DNA from: SHXR01 sp046160305 | GTDB lineage: Bacteria; Pseudomonadota; Gammaproteobacteria; Burkholderiales; SG8-39 | Reading direction: 5' to 3' | Assembly (NCBI GenBank): GCA_046160305.1 | Contig: JBJXGX010000176.1 | Coordinates: 18,643-82,642 of the forward strand | DNA: 64,000 nt | In this document: one piece after another, positions 58,696-64,000 of the stretch | Numbering within the stretch: the stretch's first letter is position 1 | Layout: each line of letters begins with the position of its first letter | Position numbers and translations under genes: made by a program | Notes under the pieces: model-generated | The model's input: only the letters and a program-made list of their open reading frames with translations | Told to the model about the DNA's origin: nothing | The model's database searches: none

Positions 58696-59913
58696 GTGGC
58701 CCTTTTTCACGGCTGGATCGTCGTCGCGGCAACCCATGTTGCGCTCTTCGTTGCTTTCGGCGTCGGCTACTCGTTTGCCGCCTTCTTCACAGCGTTCCAG
58801 GAGGAATTCAACGCCTCGCGCGGTGAGGTCGCATTGGTTTTCTCCATCTTCGGCTTTCTGTATTTTCTGGTCGGGGCATTCACCGGAATCATCGCCGATC
58901 GCGTCGGTCCGCGCCGCGTCTGTATCGCCGGCATGCTCCTTCTTTGCCTCGCACTGATCGCCACCAGCCGCGCAACGACGATCGAGCAACTCTATCTCGC
59001 CTACAGCGTCGGTATCGGACTCGCCGTGGGATTCGTCTATGTGCCGAGCGTGAGCGCCGTGCAGCCCTGGTTCGTGCGCAGGCGCGGGCTCGCGACCGGA
59101 CTCACCGTAGCGGGCATTGGCCTTGGCACCTTGCTTGGGCCGGTGATCGGCGTCTGGCTCATCGCACTCGTCGGATGGCGCCATACGTACGAGCTGTTCG
59201 CGATTGTTGGCCTCGTATTGGGGGTCGGGGCGGCTTTTTTCATCGACAACGCCCCGGCCAGGCGAGGCCTGTTTCCCGACGATGAAAAGCAAGACCCCGG
59301 GCGTCCGTCGCCGCGCCAAGTGCCACCGGGGCTCACATTGCGGCAAGCCGTGCGAACGCGCGCCTTCTGGCTCCTCTATGCGGCGCTGTTGTCATGTGGG
59401 ATCGGTCTATTCGTTCCGATGGTCCACCTCGCGCCGTATGCGCAAGACCACGGATTGAGCGCAGAGACTGGAGCGTTGCTCACCGGATTGATCGGACTTG
59501 GCAGCATGATCGGACGCTTCGCGCTGGCCGGCATCGGCGACCGCCTCCCTCGTGCGACCCTGCTCGGACTTCTCTTTATCGGGATGGGCGCGGCTTTGCT
59601 GATATGGCTGATGTCAGCCGGCGTATTTCCCCTTGCGATATCCGCGGTCCTGTTCGGTACCTGTTACGGCGGGATGGTTGCGGTGGCGCCGGCCATCACG
59701 ATGGATTACTTCGGGGCACGCAATGTCGCCGGGATCATCGGGATCATCTATACCGGTCCAGGCATCGGGGTGGGAATTGGCCCGTGGCTGGCCGGCGTTT
59801 CATACGACCTGTACGGCAGTTACACGCTGCCTATCGCAGGCTCGATCATCTTCATGGTCTTCGCGGTTGGGGCCGCTGCGCTTCTCACCCGGGAACAGAC
59901 ACTGCACCTTTAG
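58696..59913 (+). CDS. MFS transporter
   Basis: 405-residue permease with about 12 TM helices. The GTG at 58696, 2 bp after the amidohydrolase stop, is the best start because the sequence from there (ALFHGWIVVAATHVALF) is the first TM helix; the open frame upstream overlaps the previous gene. Family motifs are FTGIIADRVGPRRV and WFVRRRGLATGLTVAG, typical of the monocarboxylate/oxalate-formate MFS branch. A central hydrophilic loop (DDEKQDPGRPSPRQ) separates the halves. It probably imports the substrate handled by the upstream enzymes. Confidence 0.9.
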   Translation: MALFHGWIVVAATHVALFVAFGVGYSFAAFFTAFQEEFNASRGEVALVFSIFGFLYFLVGAFTGIIADRVGPRRVCIAGMLLLCLALIATSRATTIEQLYLAYSVGIGLAVGFVYVPSVSAVQPWFVRRRGLATGLTVAGIGLGTLLGPVIGVWLIALVGWRHTYELFAIVGLVLGVGAAFFIDNAPARRGLFPDDEKQDPGRPSPRQVPPGLTLRQAVRTRAFWLLYAALLSCGIGLFVPMVHLAPYAQDHGLSAETGALLTGLIGLGSMIGRFALAGIGDRLPRATLLGLLFIGMGAALLIWLMSAGVFPLAISAVLFGTCYGGMVAVAPAITMDYFGARNVAGIIGIIYTGPGIGVGIGPWLAGVSYDLYGSYTLPIAGSIIFMVFAVGAAALLTREQTLHL

Positions 59914-59958
59914 TTGCGGAACGCATCCGGTCTCGACGCCGGAAACCGTCACATCGAA

Positions 59959-60732
59959 TCAGATGCAGCTCGCGCCACCATCGACCGCGATGATCTGACC
60001 GGTCATGTGTCGTGAGGCATCGGATGCGAGCAACGCGACGAGGCCCTTCAAATCCTCATCCCCGCCGAGCCGCCCGAGCGGCGTCTGCCCAATGACCGCG
60101 TCCCCGATTTGCGCGAGTGTCGCCTCTGCCATTTTGGATGGGAAAAAACCCGGCGCGATCGCGTTCACGGTAATGTCGTAGGGTCCCCACTCGGCGGCTA
60201 ACGCTCGGGTAAAGTTGACCAGTCCCCCCTTGGTCGTGTTGTAGGCGATCGTTTTCATGCCGGTCGGATTTCCGAGGAGTCCGGCAAGCGAGGCGACGAT
60301 GATGATTCGTCCATAGCGATTCGGAATCATCGATCGGCGGCCCACCTCCTGCGTCAAGAGGAACGTACCGGTCAGATTCAGGTTCACGATCTTCATCCAC
60401 GCATCGAGAGGCGTGTCCTCGGCCGGTGCGCCCCATGTCGCACCGGCGTTGTTGACGAGCACATCGATCCGGCTGTGTTTGCCAAGCGCCGCATCGGCAA
60501 TGGATCGTGCGCCCTCGGGCTTGCCGAGATCGGCTGCGTGGGTAAAAACGTCGATCCCTAAAGCGCTCAGATGGCTACGTGCTTCATCAAGCTCCCGCTG
60601 CTTGCGCGCCGTGATCACCACCTTCGCACCCATCTCGCCGAGGGCCTCTGCGATCTGTAGGCCAAGGCCCCGGGAACCGCCGGTAATCAGCGCAACCTTG
60701 CCGGACAGATCAAACAACTGCTTTACGCTCAT
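59959..60732 (-). CDS. SDR family oxidoreductase
   Basis: 257-residue short-chain dehydrogenase/reductase. NAD(P) motif VALITGGSRGLGLQIAEALG, structural VLVNNAGATWGAP, and the catalytic Ser-Tyr-Lys in IVASLAGLLG and AYNTTKGGLVNFTRALA. C-terminal GGASCI is typical. It overlaps the thioesterase gene by 4 bp (60729-60732), so it is the last gene of the acyl-CoA-type set. The most likely role is oxidation or reduction of a 3-hydroxyacyl or ring alcohol intermediate. Confidence 0.94.
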   Translation of the reverse strand: MSVKQLFDLSGKVALITGGSRGLGLQIAEALGEMGAKVVITARKQRELDEARSHLSALGIDVFTHAADLGKPEGARSIADAALGKHSRIDVLVNNAGATWGAPAEDTPLDAWMKIVNLNLTGTFLLTQEVGRRSMIPNRYGRIIIVASLAGLLGNPTGMKTIAYNTTKGGLVNFTRALAAEWGPYDITVNAIAPGFFPSKMAEATLAQIGDAVIGQTPLGRLGGDEDLKGLVALLASDASRHMTGQIIAVDGGASCI

Positions 60733-61178
60733 GACGGATTCTTTGGTTGAGGCGCCATCGCGCCGGTGAAGTAGGTGCCGCGCCCGCTCGCGACAAGTTG
60801 ACCGTCGCTGTCGAAGACTTGCGCTTCACAGACACTGAACTGGCTACCGAACTTGATCACCCTGCCCTTGGTTACGAGATCGCCCGGCGACGCGGCCCGA
60901 TGGTAGTCGACGCGCATATCAATCGTTGGGACCGCACGCCCGCACCGGGAGGTGAGCGCCCAGTCAGCGACGAGATCGACGAGTGCGGCCAGGATGCCCC
61001 CGTGGGTATAGCGCCGATCCGGATTGACGATCCATTCCTCGCGCCACTTCGCCTTGACTTCGATCTCATCGGCGTTGAATTTGATCACTTCCAGTCCGAG
61101 CCACTGATGAAATGGCGCGCGGGTAATCAGCGCCTGGACCTGCTCTACCGTCGGCAATGCGGTCGTCTCGCTACTCAC
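60729..61178 (-). CDS. PaaI-type hotdog thioesterase
   Basis: 149-residue hotdog-fold acyl-CoA thioesterase. The core motif is RYTHGGILAALVDLVADWAL; VPTIDMRVDYHRAASPGDLV and CEAQVFDSDGQLVASGRGTYF complete the fold. Such enzymes hydrolyse aryl- or acyl-CoA esters and protect free CoA. It is 31 bp downstream of the MDR gene and overlaps the SDR gene. Confidence 0.92.
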   Translation of the reverse strand: MSSETTALPTVEQVQALITRAPFHQWLGLEVIKFNADEIEVKAKWREEWIVNPDRRYTHGGILAALVDLVADWALTSRCGRAVPTIDMRVDYHRAASPGDLVTKGRVIKFGSQFSVCEAQVFDSDGQLVASGRGTYFTGAMAPQPKNPS

Positions 61179-61209
61179 GCTTCACTCCTCAACCTGCACC
61201 GATACATCA

Positions 61210-62226
61210 TCACGGCGTCACGATAATCTTGCCGATCACTTCGCGATCCTGGATCAGTCGCACGCCTTCCTTTGCGCGCTCGAGCGGCAACACGGTATCG
61301 ATCAGCGGTGTCAACCTGCCGGCCGCGATCATGTCCATCAGCGCAACGAGATCGTCGTCGTAGAAACTGTTGGAGCCGATCACCTTCAGCTCGAAACTCC
61401 AGATATAGCGAAGATCCTCTTTCGGGTCGAAGCCCGCCGTCGCGCCGCAAACGAGCAGTTTGCCGCCCCGCTTCAAGCAGCGAAGCGAAGGGACCCATGT
61501 ATCCCCGCCCGTGAAGTTGACGACGACATCCACGCCACCCTCGAATGTGCGCCGTTGCGGCTTACCGTATTTCTCGACCGCCCACTTCGACCAGTCGACA
61601 TCCTTGTAGTTGATGACGTGATCCGCACCGATCGCCTTTAGGCGTTGCAATTTGTCTTCGCTCGATGCGCATGCGATCACCTCGCAGCCCAACATCTTGG
61701 CGAGCAGCACGCAGCCGGTGCCGACCCCGCCCGAGGCGCCGAGTACGATCACGCGCTCGCCTTTTTCGATCGTGCGATGGGTGAAGAACATCCGATGCGC
61801 GGTTCCATAGGCGACCGGCAACGATGCAGCTTGTTCGAAGCTCACACGATCGGGCATGCGCAGCAACTGGTCCGCGGCAACCAGACAATATTCCGCCATG
61901 CCGCCATCGAGCATCTCGCCCATTAAACCCTTCGCCTTGTTGAGCGGATTCACCAGGACACGATCACCGATCTTCCAACCCGACACGCCGTGCCCGATTT
62001 CGTGAATCTCGCCGGCCATGTCGAGGCCGATAACGACCGGCAGCGGGACCTTGATGCCGGGCATCCCTTTCATCGTGAAGACATCGTGGTAGTTGAACGA
62101 CGAAGCACGGACGCGAATCACGACATTGCCGTCGGCTGCGCGGGGAACCGGGCGATCGGAGACGACTTCGAGATTGTCCAACGAGTCGTGCTGCTTCAGC
62201 ACGAGCGCTCGCATCTGGGCTGGCAT
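61210..62226 (-). CDS. MDR family zinc-type alcohol dehydrogenase/quinone oxidoreductase
   Basis: 338-residue medium-chain dehydrogenase/reductase. GroES-like N-terminal half: VIRVRASSFNYHDVFTMKG, VVIGLDMAGEIHEIGHGVSGWKIGDRV. The Rossmann half contains VIVLGASGGVGTGCVLLAKMLG and VINYKDVDWSKW. The segment KGLMGEMLDGGMAEY stands where structural-zinc cysteines would be, and they are absent, which favours a quinone-oxidoreductase-like reductase. It follows the acyl-CoA synthetase gene on the same strand. Confidence 0.9.
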   Translation of the reverse strand: MPAQMRALVLKQHDSLDNLEVVSDRPVPRAADGNVVIRVRASSFNYHDVFTMKGMPGIKVPLPVVIGLDMAGEIHEIGHGVSGWKIGDRVLVNPLNKAKGLMGEMLDGGMAEYCLVAADQLLRMPDRVSFEQAASLPVAYGTAHRMFFTHRTIEKGERVIVLGASGGVGTGCVLLAKMLGCEVIACASSEDKLQRLKAIGADHVINYKDVDWSKWAVEKYGKPQRRTFEGGVDVVVNFTGGDTWVPSLRCLKRGGKLLVCGATAGFDPKEDLRYIWSFELKVIGSNSFYDDDLVALMDMIAAGRLTPLIDTVLPLERAKEGVRLIQDREVIGKIIVTP

Positions 62227-62302
62227 GTCGATCCTTTATCGATAAACCTGCGATTGAACCATGTTTGGTTCAACGGCGATCGAACGGCACATTGATTCCT
62301 CT

Positions 62303-63844
62303 TCAGCTGCTCGCGCGGATACGTGCTTCGGCATCGCGTTCTAGCGCCTTCCGATCAACCTTGTTCGTTCCGGACAACGGAATCGCGTCCACGAACCAGA
62401 TCTTCCGTGGATGCGCGTAAGCCGGGCCGTGCGCGAGTGCGTACGCCTTGATGTCCGCTTCGGATGCGGTGGCACCGCGTTTGAGCGACACGAATGCAAC
62501 CGGTTTGGTCCCCTTGATCTCGTCGGGAACCGGAACGACGCAAGCCTGCTCGATCGCCGGGTGCTGCAGGAGCATATTCTCGACTTCGCCGGGCGCGATG
62601 TTCTCTCCGCCCGAGACGAAGAGATCATCGACGCGACCGACAAAGTAGTGAAAGCCATTCTGATCGCGGCGGAAGATGTCACCGGTGATGTAGTAGCCAT
62701 CGTTCGTCGTTGCCCGTTGCGTTGCCGCCGGCAGGTTGTGATAGCCATTCATGTTGGCCGGGCACTTCATTTCCAGCACGCCTTCGTTTGCGTTGCGATC
62801 GGCGCCATTGACGAGGCGCGATTGAACGCCGGGATGCGGATATCCGACCGACAATTCGGGCCACGACAGACCGCGAGGATGCGGACCGAAGACGACAGGA
62901 CCTGCCTCCGTCGTTCCATAGCCGTTCAGGATCGAGGCTTTGGGGAAATATCGGCGCAATGCATCGATCAGGCTTTGACTCACCGGCGCTGAGCCCATGC
63001 GGATGAACGCCACGGACGACAGATCGGTGTGCTCCATCAGATCCTTTTCCCGCAGCATCATCGCCATCATCGGCGGCACCGACGTGAGCCAGGTACAACG
63101 GTGCGCGGCGATCGCCTCGATGTAGGCGCGTGCATTGAACTGTTCCATCAGGATCACGGTGGCATGCGCGACCGAGGCGAACTTCGCGAGCGCCAACGCA
63201 TTCATGTGGTAGAGCGGAGCGGCCACGAGCAGTCGCTGGTTGGACCAGTCGCGCGTGGCGGCGCGAGTCTGCGCCACCCAGATGTGGCTTTGGTGCGAGA
63301 GCACCACGCCTTTGGGTTTGCCGGTCGATCCGGAGGTGTAAAGAAACATGGCCGGCTCGTTATCGCGCGGAATCGACCGCGCGAATGGTTCAGGTGCGAG
63401 GGGTCCGGCCGCGAGAAACGCATCGAAACCGTCGGTTGCATCGCTGTCGAATACGATCGTTGGCAAATCGTCCGGCACGTCACGACGGCGCACCGGATCG
63501 CAGATCACCATGCGGGCACCCGAATCGCGCACGACATATTCGATCGTTGCGCGCGGAAACTTGAAATTGACCGGGACCGCTACGCATCCGGCCCGCATGA
63601 TTCCGAAATACGTGCCGATGAACTCGACGCGATTGGCCGACATGATCGCGATGCGATCACCGCGCCGGCACCCGCTTGACAACAGACCCTTGGCAACCGC
63701 ATCCGCCAGCGTATCGATCTGCCGGTATGAAACGATCCGTGGCGATGCATCGCCCGACAGAGCGATATACGCCGGCTGGTCAAGATCCCTGGACCGATCA
63801 ACCAGATCGCCCAGGTTCTGAAATTTCCCCGTGGCGCGTACCAC
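62303..63844 (-). CDS. AMP-forming acyl-CoA synthetase
   Basis: 513-residue adenylate-forming ligase. ATP motif FLYTSGSTGKPKGVVLS, acyl-AMP site LNGYGTTEAGPVVFG, YITGDIFRRDQNGFHYFVGR with the hinge Asp, and the C-terminal catalytic lysine in LSGTNKVDRKALE. It activates a carboxylic acid to its CoA ester. The start is uncertain: no ATG occurs upstream in frame before the window edge, and GTG 63844 is the first reasonable candidate; its Shine-Dalgarno is weak. The preceding gene's stop at 63910 limits how far the start can move. Confidence 0.88.
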   Translation of the reverse strand: MVRATGKFQNLGDLVDRSRDLDQPAYIALSGDASPRIVSYRQIDTLADAVAKGLLSSGCRRGDRIAIMSANRVEFIGTYFGIMRAGCVAVPVNFKFPRATIEYVVRDSGARMVICDPVRRRDVPDDLPTIVFDSDATDGFDAFLAAGPLAPEPFARSIPRDNEPAMFLYTSGSTGKPKGVVLSHQSHIWVAQTRAATRDWSNQRLLVAAPLYHMNALALAKFASVAHATVILMEQFNARAYIEAIAAHRCTWLTSVPPMMAMMLREKDLMEHTDLSSVAFIRMGSAPVSQSLIDALRRYFPKASILNGYGTTEAGPVVFGPHPRGLSWPELSVGYPHPGVQSRLVNGADRNANEGVLEMKCPANMNGYHNLPAATQRATTNDGYYITGDIFRRDQNGFHYFVGRVDDLFVSGGENIAPGEVENMLLQHPAIEQACVVPVPDEIKGTKPVAFVSLKRGATASEADIKAYALAHGPAYAHPRKIWFVDAIPLSGTNKVDRKALERDAEARIRASS

Positions 63845-63909
63845 TTCCGCAGCAGGCTTCGAATCCAGGTCCCAGCCCTCCGTGCGCTTCTTCTTCGGTG
63901 GTAGAGGTT

Positions 63910-64000
63910 CTATTGGTTGAAACGCGCGCCGCCGGCGGCGAGCTTCGCGATCAATGGCGCCGGCCGCCAGAACTGCCCATTGCGGCCCTTCGCATAACGC
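63910..64000 (-). CDS. Probable 3-hydroxyacyl-CoA dehydrogenase family C-terminus, partial
   Basis: The window begins, on this strand, inside a frame reading RYAKGRNGQFWRPAPLI and AKLAAGGARFNQ, ending at TAG 63910-63912. The pattern G-x-FW-PAPLL--LAA-G--F is the usual end of 3-hydroxyacyl-CoA dehydrogenase family proteins. Only 29 codons are visible, so the assignment is tentative. The stop lies 66 bp before the synthetase start, so it is the preceding gene of the same operon and supports a CoA-thioester degradation pathway. Confidence 0.5.
   Translation of the reverse strand, partial: RYAKGRNGQFWRPAPLIAKLAAGGARFNQ

Overview
The window is GC-rich, densely coded and reads as a chromosomal segment of a beta-proteobacterium, most likely Burkholderiales. 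The main pointers are three intact Bug-type periplasmic receptors of tripartite tricarboxylate transport plus remnants of others, an EarP/EF-P pair of the arginine-rhamnosylation type, a C-P lyase operon, a Gram-negative (class GN) sortase with its target, and CoxLMS-type molybdenum hydroxylases. No rRNA, tRNA, CRISPR array, transposase or phage gene was seen.

Layout. 1-1.8 kb: start of a C-P lyase operon (phnG, phnH, phnI; phnI is cut by the window edge). 1.9-3.8 kb: gene graveyard with a HipA-like scrap and a CoxL-like pseudogene carrying a nonsense codon and large deletions. 3.8-9.1 kb: Bug receptor, LivK-type receptor, earP-efp, second Bug receptor. 9.2-11.6 kb: a frameshifted dihydroorotase-like pseudogene overlapping a branched-chain aminotransferase, then a Bug N-terminus butted against a racemase-family C-terminus. 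11.9-14.7 kb: sortase and its VIT/VWA target. 15-18.7 kb: phosphonatase-like HAD hydrolase, EamA permease, an unknown helical protein and an amidohydrolase. 18.7-27.7 kb: a hybrid histidine kinase, a 44-residue four-cysteine miniprotein, a CHASE2-PAS-GGDEF-EAL protein behind a LysM/FecR gene split by an in-frame stop, a DUF2076 protein and an SRPBCC protein.

28-40 kb: a long minus-strand catabolic cluster. In transcription order it holds amidase, 4,5-dihydroxyphthalate-decarboxylase-like protein, ring-hydroxylating dioxygenase alpha and beta, CoxL/CoxM/CoxS-CoxG molybdenum hydroxylase, ABM-fold protein, zeta-class GST (maleylacetoacetate/maleylpyruvate isomerase type), MFS permease and GST. 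The content suggests breakdown of an aromatic or N-heterocyclic carboxylate or amide; the substrate cannot be read from sequence. 40-49 kb: Do-family protease, alanine dehydrogenase, gamma-glutamyltransferase-like protein, HisD-family dehydrogenase with a compensated frameshift, a third Bug receptor, M20 peptidase, a second Rieske oxygenase and a His-rich small protein. 49.8-56 kb: a subtilase with a beta-rich C-terminus and a complete phosphorelay (CHASE2 hybrid kinase, HPt, OmpR-type regulator). 56-60 kb: plus-strand set of VOC protein, PanE/ApbA reductase, amidohydrolase and MFS permease. 60-64 kb: minus-strand acyl-CoA-type set (AMP-forming ligase, MDR oxidoreductase, thioesterase, SDR) behind the tail of a probable hydroxyacyl-CoA dehydrogenase.

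Two themes stand out: catabolic scavenging (many receptors and oxygenases) and gene decay, with at least eight broken or remnant genes, several showing single-base indels or nonsense codons inside otherwise well-conserved frames.
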